From assembly GCA_021234155.1 (NCBI GenBank), contig JAJEKV010000305.1, forward strand, positions 248,001-312,000: a stretch of 64,000 nucleotides of DNA, given 5' to 3'. Shown here piece after piece: positions 50,215-62,010 of this stretch (positions are counted from its first letter, which is position 1; each line of letters opens with the position of its first letter). Source of the DNA: Isoetes taiwanensis. Taxonomy: Eukaryota; Streptophyta; Lycopodiopsida; Isoetales; Isoetaceae. The translations under genes were made by a program, and so were the position numbers. Below the pieces are notes generated by a model. The model searched no databases. It saw nothing but the letters and a program-made list of their open reading frames with translations, and was not told where the DNA came from.

Positions 50215-50469
50215 TATTTTAACGTCACACCACTAGGCAGCATCCAACTGGACATGTGACAACACTACATTGCTTTGTTGGGCCCTGCCCCCAACCACTT
50301 TACATTGCGTCTGTGGGTTTTGAAATAGCTTAGATTTGTACCTTCTTGATGGCTATTCTGATGAACAATACTCGGGGTGTGCTTTATGGTTTGGAATATG
50401 GCCATTGGGCAGTACCAATCTGTGATCTATAGGAGATTGTAATAATTGCATGGTCTTTTCTCTTGGACA

Positions 50470-51057
50470 TGATTGGAGGCTTCTCTTATTCTGAAAGTTG
50501 TTGTTGGGCACCAGTTTGGCCCGTGCTCCTTTGTCCCAGCCAAGGGATGCTTTGTTTGTTTGTAGGTGATTTCAGTAGTAGTTCTGATAAGGCCATGGGG
50601 TACCAGAGGAGGAGGACTCTTGGACCATCCCATTCTTGGCCCAATGGTTTTGACAAGATCCAGTTGGGTTAGATGCATATGGGCTAGGCACAGATGTTAA
50701 TATTCGAGGCGCTTTGTTGTTGCGTTGCTCGCAACAATGCATTCTTGATTTTGGGTGGGCTTCATCGAGTGTCAACATCTGTCCAAGTATTGTATCCATG
50801 CTTTATCTCCACTTCATTTCAGTTGCTTGCGCAAAGACAATGTGCTTATATTTCTAATCATAGGGCCAGGTTTTTTGAAGGCAAGTGTAGTGGATGCATG
50901 GAGAAGAGCTGCTTCTATTTGGGGCAGTTTTGTACCTATTTTCTACTGTACTTGTTATGTTATAATTCTTCCATTTGGCTATGAGGGCCTTTTGAGTCTA
51001 GGAAATTGGCTGTTTGTATGTAACTTTTATATCAATAAAAAGCAGCAACCTTACCTT

Positions 51058-51088
<31 letters not shown>
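50470..51088 (+). mobile_element. LINE-like insertion ending in poly(A)
   Basis: A 28-bp A run (51061-51088) follows 'TATCAATAAAAAGCAGCAAC', a polyadenylation-like 3' end similar in style to the LINE tail at 11.1 kb. Upstream, 'LFVGDFSSSSDKAMGYQRRR' (about 50545-50610) resembles the GDFN...DK-G segment of LINE endonucleases. The stretch between it and the tail has no RT, so this is an internally deleted copy or a SINE-like derivative. Confidence 0.5.
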
Positions 51089-51090
<2 letters not shown>

Positions 51091-51290
51091 AAGAAAGCTC
51101 CAATGGTTGTGCCTCTGATGGTTGTGCTTCTGTGGAGATTAAAATCTTGAGGACCTCTGGTTTGGTATTTCTTGTTTGATGCTGGCTTATATGTTAGATG
51201 CTTCTCTTTGGAGCTTTAACTAGATGCTTAGAGGCAAAAAAAAAAAAGGGGGACCATTGATTAGAGGCGCTCGACCGGTTGTAGCAAGAA

Positions 51291-51580
51291 GTTCTGTTCC
51301 ATTGCTTTCTCGTAATAAAAAGAGGGATTTTTGAAAGAGTTTTGTTCCATTGCTTTCTTGTAATAGAAAGAGGGATTTATTATAAAGAAAATGTGCTCTG
51401 GTGACGTCGATCTGACTTGGAGGTAAGGATCTCTCAGTCTAGAAGAGAGATATTCACTATTTCTCCCTAGAAGAGAGATATTCACTATTTCTCCCTGAGA
51501 TATTCACTATTTCTCCCTGCCTATTGCCTGAACAAGAGAAATATTCACTATTTCTCCCTACTTATTGTCCGAACAGGGTT
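51291..51580. repeat. Tandem repeats
   Basis: First, a 52-bp duplication with 'TTCCATTGCTTTCTYGTAAT' (about 51297-51378). Then four to five copies of AGATATTCACTATTTCTCCC at about 51449, 51477, 51497 and 51540 with variable spacers. Neither shows coding potential. Confidence 0.75.
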
Positions 51581-52177
51581 CAAGCATACCGCATTCAATG
51601 ATTTATAAGATTTTTTGTTGTATTATTTGAATAGTTGTTTTGCACAATTTGTTTTTGTTTTTGTTTTGCACCATTAGTTTGGGCATGAGTTCTCAAATAA
51701 AAAATTGCTGACCTTGGATGTGGAAGATTCCAAGGAATTTTTCATGGAATCTTTCACAATCCGAGCCTCTAAAAAATAAGACTTTATGATCATGCATAAT
51801 AATTCTTTGCTGGCTTTATGTACATGGTAGAGAAAAATGCATCCATCCTCAATTTTCTTACGTTTTTAGTCCCAACGCTGTTTTACCAAGAACTATATAG
51901 CAAAGAGAGAAAGAGACAGCATTAAAAGTGAACAAGCTTAATATTTCTGAATGGACACGAAATTCATATCTGATACTTTATGAATGGTTTTATTACAAAG
52001 ACATGTTAAGCATAGAATCACCCCCAAGACGTTCTTTTGAGGAGCCGAACAATTTGTCCAGCTTCAGAGGACAGGATTGGTAAAATACAAATAAGTTAAG
52101 CTTCCCAAAGTTCCATTGCAGCTGGAAATAAAAATGGCCTTTTCTTATGACCAAACTACAAAACAGACCTCCAAACA

Positions 52178-53317
52178 TCAATTTTGAGAACCAACTTCAG
52201 CTGGGCCCTGTGAGGATCTGGCCTCCTTAATCTCTCCCAAGTTTATTTTCGAGTTTGAGATCAGGTTCTCTGTGACCTCTTTACAATAATCTGCTGAAGC
52301 ACTCTCTGATTTCTGTGAGCCAGTAAGGCGAGCCAATAGAACAAAAGTATAGCCACCTAGAAGATTATTCAAAGCACGAGTGAACAGCACAGAGGCCTTA
52401 AAGGCTGAAGGAGGCAGCATATTGGCAAGGCTGAATTCAAATCCATTCAGTGCCTGATATCTAAGATTGCTGCTGAATGCCATATGCAAACCCCATGTTA
52501 CAGCATTAAGAAAAGTTGGAGGTGGCTTGTTCTGAAGAACAAAATTTTGATCCATCTTTTTTCTGGCATTAAGCAGACCATTTGACAAAGCAGTTCCAAA
52601 CAATCCTGCCAAAAATCCTACTCCAGAAAATATCAAACCCTTATATACGAAAGTTCCACCCCTGTCTAGAAGAGAATAAGCACCGGGCTCAAACATATGT
52701 CCTGCAGGACACTTAGCAAAAATTCCTGGCAATCCTGCCCCTATTGCAGCAGCAGCAGATGTAGGGGCCAGCAAATACATCAGAGTAAAATTAAGTATAG
52801 ATCCTACTACTATAGTCGAGAAAACAAAATCCAGCTCATTGAGACCAAAATTAGGGCGAGAAGCCATGTCTCCTAAAACATTAGCTCCAACTCCGACAAC
52901 TTCTTCCATCAAAACCTTGAAAGGAAACTGAGGATCTGCTTTCACTCTGTCTTTCCAACCTTGAAAAAAAAGACTTAAAATACCTCCAGGGTTATTTAAT
53001 GCCGAGCTATCATCTGATCCGCCATTATCACCGCCTTTTCCCCACGATCCACCATTGCCACCATCGTTATTGAAACCTCCTGTGCCGTTATTACCACCTT
53101 CCAGGATCATGTAAGGCTCTTCATGCAGTGTGGAAGAAGCTAAGAAGAGATTTTGAAAGGAAGTATGAGAAGAAAAAAAAGATCGAGGTAAAAGCTTTCC
53201 TTGAAAGCTGAGATTTTGAGATTTTGGGCCGATCCGGATTCTGTTATATGCACAGAGCAATGGAGGAGCAAAAAAAGTTGTATTCGCCATAGCCAGAGAT
53301 GCCGCCGCCGGATCCAT
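52178..53317 (-). CDS. RETICULATA-related protein (DUF3411), chloroplast envelope
   Basis: A single-exon intact frame of 379 codons. Residues 1 to about 60 are rich in Ser, Phe, Leu and Arg with few acids, as in a chloroplast transit peptide. A Gly/Asn-rich spacer (74-101) follows. The DUF3411 domain spans about 112-335 with 'FPFKVLMEEVVGVGANVLGD', 'NELDFVFSTIVVGSILNF', 'GIFAKCPAGHMFEPG' and 'LLGGYTFVLLARLTGSQK'. Hydrophobic segments at about 164-186, 228-249 and 305-330 suggest an inner-envelope membrane protein. RETICULATA-family proteins affect plastid development and leaf mesophyll structure, possibly by transporting amino acids; the substrate is unproven. Start choice: the first Met, with Met10 an alternative. 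It is unlinked in function to the CYP73 gene on the same strand 7 kb away. Confidence 0.93.
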   Translation of the reverse strand: MDPAAASLAMANTTFFAPPLLCAYNRIRIGPKSQNLSFQGKLLPRSFFSSHTSFQNLFLASSTLHEEPYMILEGGNNGTGGFNNDGGNGGSWGKGGDNGGSDDSSALNNPGGILSLFFQGWKDRVKADPQFPFKVLMEEVVGVGANVLGDMASRPNFGLNELDFVFSTIVVGSILNFTLMYLLAPTSAAAAIGAGLPGIFAKCPAGHMFEPGAYSLLDRGGTFVYKGLIFSGVGFLAGLFGTALSNGLLNARKKMDQNFVLQNKPPPTFLNAVTWGLHMAFSSNLRYQALNGFEFSLANMLPPSAFKASVLFTRALNNLLGGYTFVLLARLTGSQKSESASADYCKEVTENLISNSKINLGEIKEARSSQGPAEVGSQN

Positions 53318-53714
53318 ACTCCCCCCCCTCTGTTTAGAGCTCGGCTTCTGTTTGGGTACTTAAACGGTCCATATTGGCTCCCTTTTGAGATCTAAAGGCT
53401 TAGAAAGAAGGTTCTCCACTAGCCCTTTTGAGATCTAACGGCTCAGATAGATTCTCCATTGTGTTAGTGAACCTTGAACTGTATTTTTTATTTTATACAA
53501 GCGTTTATAGTATATTTGTCGTTGTCGCTTGTATGCTTTCAACACGTTCTCTCTTTGTATCAATCTCCCTATCAATTGTTGCATTTACGTATTTGATTAG
53601 CAAATATGCAATCTAAGTTGCCTAGTGGCATGTGCACCCATTGTGTATAGACAACTATATGCTCAACAACAATTACCATCCGAGTACGTCGCTAAAATAT
53701 CAGTGATTAGGATA

Positions 53715-54196
53715 CATGCTTACTTATGAAAGCCCCAACCTTCCAACCATGCCAACATGCATCATTGATTAGAATGCATGCTTACTCACGAAAGCACCAA
53801 CCTTCCAACCATGCCAACTTGCCAACCGAAATTGGCGAAAGATGGGGTAGATAACGCCCTGGGCCGAGGGCGTTACCATAAAAAAAGATTGAGGCATGGC
53901 CAAAATGGCGAGGACGTGCGCAGCACGCCCGAGCCATTTTGGCCATGCCGATTTTTTTTTTTTTATGGTGAACGCTCGAGGGCCAGGACGTTATCTCCCT
54001 TAACACACTGCCCCGAGAGTTTTGGGCCATCCGATCACCATCAAAATCGATCAAAATCGTCCATTCGATAACATCCTAGTAACACCCTAGGATGTTTTGA
54101 AGTAGCAATGTGTTATGGCTCATAACATCATTGACCAAGATTGATCTCAACCGTTGGATCACTATAAACTTGAGGGGCAATGTGTTAAGGAGAGGT
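53715..54196. repeat. Fold-back MITEs and a short duplication
   Basis: Three structures lie together. A ~54-bp duplication with 'CAACCTTCCAACCATGCCAA' is at about 53715-53815. A 148-bp fold-back at 53849-53996 has arms of about 70 bp that are near-perfect reverse complements (AGATAACG..., GGCATGGCCAAAATGGC near the centre, A/T runs opposite each other). A second inverted pair has TTAACACACTGCCCC at about 54001 facing GGGGCAATGTGTTAA at about 54176-54190. They look like non-autonomous MITEs of one family, one inside or beside another. Confidence 0.8.
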
Positions 54197-54545
54197 TGGT
54201 CTGAGAATGCGCCAACCGAGGTTGGCTTTGTCTATTTTTAGAGTATAAAAAAACATGGAAGTACAAAAAATTCAAGAAAATTCGACATGTGAGAGAATTT
54301 GCAATCGGGAAGCATAACTACCTATGATCATGTCGAAGCACACTGACCTGCCAACTGAATTTGGCGAAAGATGGAGAGGTTGATCTGAGAATGCCAATTG
54401 AGGTTGGCCTTTGTCTATTTCTAGAGTATAAAAAAAATATGAAAGTACAAAAAATTCAAGAAAATTCAACATATGAAAGAATTTGCAATTGGGAAGCATA
54501 ACTGCCTATGATCATGTCGAAACACACTAAACGCATGCTAGATTT
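54191..54545. repeat. 184-bp tandem duplication
   Basis: Units start at 54191 and 54375 with AGAGGTTGRTCTGAGAATGC and contain 'GTACAAAAAATTCAAGAAAA' and 'AAGCATAACTRCCTATGATC'. About one base in ten differs, so the duplication is not recent. Confidence 0.8.
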
Positions 54546-55149
54546 GCCAAAAATACATAAGCAAAAGACGGAATTGCCAAGGTGAATCCTGCATCTGATT
54601 CAAGATTGGAATAGAATTTTCTAGCCTTTGATTAATCAACTGGATCTGGATATATCGATGCGATGCTGGCAACAGAGCAGCAACAATAAGTTCGCGTTGA
54701 TGGGAGCATGGAGGCTCCAATTTCGCGCAGAAGAGGACAAAAAAAGGCAGCCAAACCATTTTTTAAAAAGATTGTCAACTTCGATTGGTGTTGACCAACT
54801 CCAACTGCAGCTGGAAAAGGTTAGGAAAAAGGGCCTCATGAAAGTGATTAGCATGCTTGCCTAAATGGAAGTACAAGATTTTTCAGAATTCTAGCATGTC
54901 TATGTATTTGTTCACCTGTGCAAACTTTGACGTGACACATGCAAAGCTATTTTCATATCAAGCGTCCAGAGAAAGAGAAGCAAAAGTAAAAAGCAACAAC
55001 AACAGCAAAAAACGCAAAAAAAGAAAAAAAAAAAACTTTCGATCTCTCGAATTCCAAGTTCTTCAAGTGAGACAAGCAAACTACCTATTCCATAGTTTCA
55101 ACCTTTTGGGTTGGTGGCTTTCTTGCATCAAGATTGCCCCAGTTCCTTT

Positions 55150-56060
55150 GTTGCAAGCATCTGTAGCTCATAAGGTTTCTCTAGGGCAGGGAGCACTAGC
55201 ATTGGTGTTGTTGTGAGGGCTACTTTTAGTTCCTCAAAAGCACTATTGCACTTATCTATCCAAGCACCTTGCCATTTCTTGGTGTTCTTCTTTGTCGTCT
55301 TTGTTAGAGAAGCTGCTATGCGTGAGTAATCCCCTAGGCCTAGTAAAATTAGAAATTCCTTAACATTCTTTGGTGTCGGCCATTTCTCTATTGTTTTGAC
55401 TTTGGCTATAGGTCTGTGGATAGTCCATTTGCTCCTACTATGTGGCCTAGGTAATCCACAATAAATACCGCAAATGAGGACTTGCTCCTTTTTGCATATA
55501 GTTTGTTCTTCCTAAGAACATCAAAATCATGTCTCAAGTTTGTCACATTCGTGTTGAAGGACTTGAGTACATGAGCACGTCATCAAAAAATGTGCTAATA
55601 GACTTATCCAAGTATCTACAGAAGATGTAATGCATGAACATTGTTGGTGCGTTGCATAGGCTAGAAGGCTGTGAATTTGTAATGGCGTACCATGTTCTAG
55701 AACCAGTTTTATGCATGTCCACTTCTTTGATACCACTTTGATGGTATCCTGATTGGTGATCAATCTTTGAAAAGAGTTTGGCACCTTGCAATTGATTAAA
55801 CAGATCAGCTGCTCTTGAAAGGGACGTGTTCTTTATAATATCCTTATTCAATCTACATTTGTTGGCCGATCTTATTTTCCAAGAAGAAGGATGGCTCGTA
55901 AGAATGTGCATCAAAAACTTCTTTAGTTGAACTTTGAGCTCGAACATTTTGCATTTTGCATGCCTATGTAGTGGCTTGACCATTGGCTTGGCATCTGCGA
56001 CACGCTTAATTTCACATTCTACTTCCCGCCATAGGGATATATGAGGAGTCTTTTCTAGAA
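55150..56060 (-). pseudogene. Ty3/gypsy RT-RNase H fragment
   Basis: On the minus strand 'AADLFNQLQGAKLFSKIDHQ' and SGYHQSGIKEVD (RT palm), then 'STFFDDVLMYS' (catalytic FxDD), then further left 'KKWQGAWIDKCNSAFEELK' and VALTTTP (connection to RNase H). Frames change several times. It is a different and more decayed element than the one at 20.8-36.9 kb, in the opposite orientation, and without visible LTRs. Confidence 0.85.
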
Positions 56061-56171
56061 TTTATCATCATACTCTGCCTTGAGTTCTTTTATCTTTTAT
56101 AGAACAACTTTTTTTTCTTGGTTTTCTTTCAACTCGAGTAACACTAAGATTAGCTCCACATAATCTATCTA

Positions 56172-56240
56172 TCTATATATATATAGTAATAAAAGCAAAA
56201 AATGATAGTTTGTGCAGCATCTCTCGGATGTTAGATGAAA
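56172..56240 (+). mobile_element. Helitron-like 5' terminus
   Basis: After an A at 56171, TCTATATATATATAGTAATA is followed by AAAGC and ATGATAGTTTGTGCA. The nested Helitron at 32058 starts TCTATATATAATAATAAAGG and also continues ATGATAGTTTGTGCA, so both belong to one family. No matching hairpin-CTAG end is found downstream in the window, so the end may lie beyond 64000 or be lost. Confidence 0.65.
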
Positions 56241-56914
56241 TGGAAGGTCGAGATGTCTTTCCCCAATTTTCATGAGCAGTTGGGGTCTCCTTCATCCTTA
56301 TGTGGTTTCTTGCCATGCTTTCTGTGAGGCACCTACGTAATAAGTTCTCATCTTTTATATGATCTTCTTCATTTTTCTAAATACTAATACATCTCTAGAT
56401 ACTCTGCCATCAATTTGCTTAAAGAGAATGAGACCTCGCTTGGTCGGTAGCCTTGCACTTGCACCAGATTCTAGATTCTGACGACCATCTTTCGACCATC
56501 GCTTCATTCCTAAGTAAGCATGCATCCTCCTATAATTTCTTTTCTTTTCTACTCCAGTAATGAACATCATAACTTATGTTGAGAGCCACGCAGGAACTAT
56601 TCTCACATCCATTTGTTGGTTGTTTTCATAGGTAAATGCCCCTTATTGTAATTTCTTTCTATTTATCATTGTGGAGACTAAGAAGATACTCAATAACGAC
56701 TTTGAATTTCATTTGGTAGCCTCCTTAAAAGAGCAAGACATGCAACAGAAGTCATGCCCTCTCATGTATCTGGAGTTGGTATCTCATGTAAGTTTTTTCT
56801 TGCTTGCTTAGACGAACTATGTTTTCGTATTCCTTCAAACAGATTGGCGGCAATATGTTTAGCAGTTAGTGCTAGCTAATATTTATTACATGCCGGGTAA
56901 AAGCATGAAAGGGT

Positions 56915-56985
56915 GTACGTACATCGTACTGAATTGAAGGACGAATTTGTGCTTTTTTGGGGTACATTTTAGATGTACATCAAGA
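56915..56985. repeat. TGTACAT motif cluster 1
   Basis: GTACGTACAT and GTACATTTTAGATGTACATC occur within 70 bp. The same TGTACAT/ATGTACA words are dense at 58020-58410 and 60385-60465, on both sides of the transposase-like pseudogene. Confidence 0.55.
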
Positions 56986-58019
56986 TACTATGGTTTGTCG
57001 TTTTGTGTCAGATATGCAATGATTGCAAGATCATCCCTGACATTCCCCCCGAAATTCTTGGTTAACCACCGAACCACCGAACCAATTCGAATGGATCCGT
57101 CCCTCCCTTTCCGAAATCCCCCCCTTTCACAGGACGAACACCGAACGAATTCCAGAAGCAAATACATGCCAATTGAATCTACAAGAAATACAAATCAATT
57201 TCAATGCTCATGGAGGGTGAGAATTCCAATGGAAGTGATGGTTCTAAGCGCCAAGTATGCCGACATTGGCGGTGTTATGCCACAAAACAAATAAAGCGGC
57301 GTGTTGGCAAGGTCGGTGGATTGCATCCTCGATTCCGTCGGCCAAACGCTTTCGCCCAGATCAAAGATTAGTTTTTGTGATCGCTTTGTTGCAAGATGAC
57401 AGCTTTTTTTCGTTTTCAAACCCGTAATTGGAAATCCTTCCGGGTTATTGTTATGAAATCAATGATCAGAAGCTTGAAAGATGGGCTTCAAGAAGTAAAG
57501 TCCGCTAATAGCAAAGATAAATTGGATGCAAAACATTCATCATTATCAATGATTGTTGGAAAAAAGGAGATATAAACAAGAATGTTTCTTCAAAATTGCT
57601 AAAGATACGACCAAGAAATTTATCCAAAGTGCAAAAGAAGAAGGAAGATAATGTCATTAAGTGGAGCAAATGTATGGGCTTTGGCCGGAAGGATGCCAAG
57701 ATCAAATAGAATCGATGATTCAATCAAATGTCAGGGTTACGTGAATTTTGGCTTGATAATACCAAAGTTTCACCAAAGGTTAGAGATGTCATGAAGAGGA
57801 GAACACAAGCAATACAATACCTTGATATCTCCTGAGTGTTTGCTCTTGTAATTGAATCAATTCAGTTTTGGAGATTATGTTTTCTTCCAAAATTCTTTCA
57901 TGACTTTCTTCTGTACATTCTAGTTCTGTTCCGAGTGACCTGTTAATGAATACACATGGTTTTCATGAAATGTATTGCATTTTACATTGTTTACATTTAT
58001 ACATTGTTTACATAGTAGC

Positions 58020-58410
58020 AGAAATCTTGCAGTGATGTGCTATTAGGTACTTTTTAGATGTACATCCATTAACACTTACATGTCCATGCAGCTGCATTTA
58101 CATGTACTTGAATATCAAAATTACATCATTTTACATTTTAGTGTACTTTCAGGTAATGAAGCCAAACAAATCAGACATATGTACATTAGTTGTACTAATA
58201 TTGTAACATTAATGTGATGTACTAATATTGGAACATTAATTAGATGTACATTAGATGTACACTGGATGTACATTGGATGTACAATAACAAATCAGTGGAA
58301 CTGTTGGCTGTACATTAGATGTACTGATGTACATTAGATGTACAGTAACAGATCAGTGGAACTGTTGGATGGACATTTTATGTACATAGAACATACATTA
58401 ATTGTACAAT
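58020..58410. repeat. TGTACAT motif cluster 2
   Basis: More than a dozen GATGTACATTAG-like words lie in about 390 bp. They include a duplicated ~56-bp unit with 'CAGTGGAACTGTTGG' (about 58290 and 58345). Most words are palindromic at their TGTACA core. Confidence 0.8.
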
Positions 58411-58859
58411 AGTATAGTTCAATACTCTTTTGGCATCCGGGTTTGACATCATTTTGCTAACATGGTCTTTAATGCTTTTGTTATTGGTCGAAGCTTTATC
58501 ATCAGTTTGTATATCGTAATCCCCGATACCAAAATTACCGACCGGCTCGAAGTATCCAAACCCTGATTGCATAAGGAAATTGAAGGAGAGAAACACATGT
58601 TGTTGTGTCAAACATGAGCAAGCAGATCCGCACGTAAAGGCCTTCAATGATATGAGGAGATCCCTACATGTTAATTGCACTTTTGCCGGCGGGCAGTTGT
58701 TCCGCGGCATCCCAAAGAAACAATGGAGTATGTCAAGCAAACAAGAAGACTTTTGATAATGTTAGTATCTTGTGGAGGTCAACAAGTTATGAGAAATATG
58801 TGACGGATGAATGGCATAAACTAAAATGCATCAAAGGCTTAATGTGATGAATATGGAGG

Positions 58860-60130
58860 AAGAAATTAGACATCCGTCCAAATGAGGAAGATGGAGTTGA
58901 GAATGTGGTGGCAAGTATATGCATATGTCAATGAGCCATCCAAAAGGTACATCCGAAGGCTTAGATTAGTTGATCGTAATGACAAAGCATCTGCTTTGTT
59001 AAAGAACATGAAAAATCAGCTTGCTAAGTTCCTGATCATAACTTTACAAAGACAATCGGGCAGAGCAAACGGTTTAAAAGATGTGTTGAGAAACTCCCGG
59101 ATAATAGTGTGTTGTCCGTTGTTGACTTTGCGAGAACTACACATTGAAACCAGGGGACGTAGTGCAATCCGAGCATTGGAATCTGATCAAATTAGTATTT
59201 TGGTCCATATTTCAATGATGAAAATAGAAGGTAAGCTTAAAAAACGGTGCATTTCTATGTTTCGATGACGGTGAAGCATGACACTCATTTTGTGCAACAT
59301 GGTTTTAAATTACATTTGGGGTGGCTTAAGAATAATGGAGGTGGACACATAAACCTTCATTATGTGTGGTCGGATAGTTGTGCATCTCAATTCAAATCTG
59401 CGGGCATGGTATGGAATCGTAGATACCATGTTGAAAAATAAAATTCGAGTGATATGGAATTTCTTTGGATCCGCCATGGGAAAGGCACGCATGATGGCGA
59501 GCCCGGTATAGCAAAGTTGTGGCTTGAGAGCGAAAGCAGAGAAAACAAAATGGCATGCCGGTGACAGTAAAAGCGGCTTTTGTGCGCTTTTAAGGGCCAA
59601 GGAATCGATTGTGAAAGGGTGTTTTGGGAGGTTGGAAAACAGATGTGAACAGCAGCAAGCATTCAATTGCAAGACTTTACCACGGTACTCGCCAGATACA
59701 TTACAGGTCAACTATAAACCCAAAGATCCAACAAAGTTGCTATATGCACCACTCTCGTGCTTTTGTGATGCTTGCATTAACTTCAATTGGTTGAATTGTG
59801 AGAACATTAAACATTGTGGAGAATGGTCTCTAAAAGTTTGAGCCCACGTGATCATATTGCCTCTCGTGTTGAAGCTGAAAAATGATGTGGATGTTTTGTA
59901 TCAGAGGACTAGGCCGGGTTTAGATGACACCTTGAAGTCGCTGTTCGGATGTATTTGTGTCTTTTGCAAAGCACTGCACAATGTGGAAGGTGTTTCATAC
60001 TATGTTCTCATGTGCACCAGGAAAAGCATGCATTGGAAGAAGATTCAATTGATGACTATGGAAATGAATACTCTGCCGGCACTAGTGTCATTGAAGGACA
60101 ATATTATGAACTAATCCCCGCCGCCACAAT
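58860..60130 (+). pseudogene. Transposase-like gene, frameshifted
   Basis: Pieces in three frames make one protein-like region. They are 'WWQVYAYVNEPSKRYIRRLR' and LVDRNDKASALLKNMKNQLA (58900-59040), 'DTHFVQHGFKLHLGWLKNNG' (59280-59340), 'YVWSDSCASQFKSA' (59355-59400), 'IRVIWNFFGS' then, shifted, 'HGKGTHDGEPG' (59445-59510), 'KWHAGDSKSGFCALLRAKES' (59550-59610) and 'QVNYKPKDPTKLLYAP' (about 59705-59755). The conserved S-D-x-C-x-x-Q-F-K and H-G-K-G-x-x-D-G motifs resemble the catalytic core of DDE-type transposase-like proteins found in many eukaryotes. I cannot name the superfamily. At least three frame changes make it inactive. TGTACAT-rich clusters flank it. Confidence 0.6.
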
Positions 60131-60384
60131 AAGTATAAACCGCTTCCTACTAAGAATGTTTTGGTACCTGCAGAACTGGTGATTGGGGTTGAATCCCATT
60201 CAAGAAAGTAAAACACAAGATGAAGGGGCAAGCACAACATTTCACTTGCCGATGAAGTCCATGAGACATTGTTATCACAACTTCCAAAGAATTGTAGATG
60301 ACATGGACTAAGTCGATCTGTAGTACTTTCCAGAAATATTGTAATACTTTGTTATAAGAAATGAAGAACCGGACTACTTCGAAG

Positions 60385-60465
60385 TGCATTATGTACATCA
60401 ATGTACATAAGATGTACAACAAATGTACATCTTATGTACATATGTTGTACATTCGTAAATATTAT
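60385..60465. repeat. TGTACAT cluster 3 with perfect palindrome
   Basis: Seven ATGTACA/TGTACAT words lie in 80 bp. Positions 60401-60418 and 60424-60441 are perfect 18-bp reverse complements (ATGTACATAAGATGTACA and its complement) around the 5-base loop ACAAA. Confidence 0.85.
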
Positions 60466-61329
60466 AAAAATTTGTTAAGTGTAAGTTGATTAGAATTGAA
60501 CACAAGAAAGTTGAATTGCATAAACATTAAAAAAATGGTTTCAGTCATGGCAAAGATAAGAAATGGACAGTTTTCATGTACAAATGGTTGATATATTTAT
60601 ATTGTGGACATAAATACAACACACTTAGAAAATGAGCATGGCTCATAATTCATGACCAAGCTTCAAAATGTCGGTAGGAGCCTGATATCTTATGACTATT
60701 GCATCATGTCTTCCGGCCGAGAGGCTCAAGAGATATCCTCTAAAAGCAAAGAGTCCATGCGGTTTCTATAGCACGTGCCATCGGCAAACCTTTCCATCCT
60801 ACATGGCTCGCGTGATCTTCCAGACACGTGCCTTCCCCAAGGGTTGTGCAACAAGTGATTTGTTGCCAATATACCTTTCATGGTTGCTCGTTCCTCATAA
60901 TTTTCAATTTGCTCAACCTTTTTCCAAAGTTCAGAACAAAGAAGATAGAGGGCGATAATCGGTCCCCAACCCTATGTACTTGCAGCTTGTGTTGGTTTGT
61001 ATTACCTCTGGGTGCAAAGCAGTAACTCTATCTCTTAGTTTCTTAATAGTCTTTTGTGTTTCAGTCCATTCATCTACAAAGCAAATGAAGATCACTTAAT
61101 TATGTATACACACTCATAATTGTACCAATAAGAAAGACAAGAAAAACAGAGTACTCAAGTGCAATGAACAAAAACTTTGATACATATATTCATAACATTT
61201 GAATTTGTACATCAGTCAAAGTCTGTACCAACAATGGGCCAGTCAAGAGGCCAATAACATGATGGCGCTTTCTCCATTCCTTTGTTCGTGATATTGACTA
61301 AATTTAGGCAACAAAGCACCCAAGTTTGC

Positions 61330-62010
61330 CATAGTTTGCCAAAGAAAAATCTGTTCCACCGCCCGATATGCCATCTGCTGCATTAGTCATTGGATGCTCT
61401 TTCACATAAACTATACCATCTTTCGCCATTTTGAATCCATTAAGCCATGGAATGAGCTCCATGACAAGCAATGTCACCGCCTAATATCGGTATCAAGAGA
61501 AAGGACATATGTAGCTTCCACACGGGATTCAAAGTGGATTTGTATCTTTCGCCGTCGATCGAACTGTATGTTCATAGTACTCTGGGTACTCTTTCCATAC
61601 CACAACTAATGGTTTCACAAACAACCCTTTTGAGGTTCAAGTAGGGTGTTTGTGTGGCGAGTCCAACACCGCGCTCCCCGGTTGTAAACAAACTTCACTT
61701 TATGGAAAAAGCATCACAAATATGTTCCACAATTGGTTGAAGATTTTTAGAAGTGAGTGAAGACCAGATGGCAACATCAAACCCTTCTCTTACAAATGCT
61801 AATAGTTGATGCTAACCCGGCTTAAAAAGAAAAAGAACTGTTCATTTCCTATATTAAATTGAAGCTCATCTTTACGGATCTGTTGGTATCTTGAGTTAAT
61901 ATTTTCATTCTTGTGCACACTCTTGCCCAACACGTAATTTAAGTCAAAGATAATGAGCTTTCTCCCGAATTAGATGATTCACAAATTCTCAGCAAAAACA
62001 CTTGAGATTC
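61330..62010 (-). pseudogene. FCP1/NIF-type HAD phosphatase fragment
   Basis: Minus-strand pieces follow the order of plant NLI-interacting-factor-like phosphatases. They are motif I as 'KLIIFDLNYVLGK' (about 61985-61945; the D-x-N variant seen in a plant subgroup), 'FVREGFDVAIWSS' plus LTSKNLQPIVEHI (about 61795-61720), 'KPLVVVWKEYPEYYEHT' (about 61620-61570), 'DGERYKS' (about 61560-61535) and 'GFKMAKDGIVYVKEHP' (about 61440-61390). Stops and frame changes separate them, and introns may also contribute. HAD phosphatases of this class remove phosphate from RNA polymerase II tails or related proteins. Here it is probably a gene copy carried in a transposon. Confidence 0.65.
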
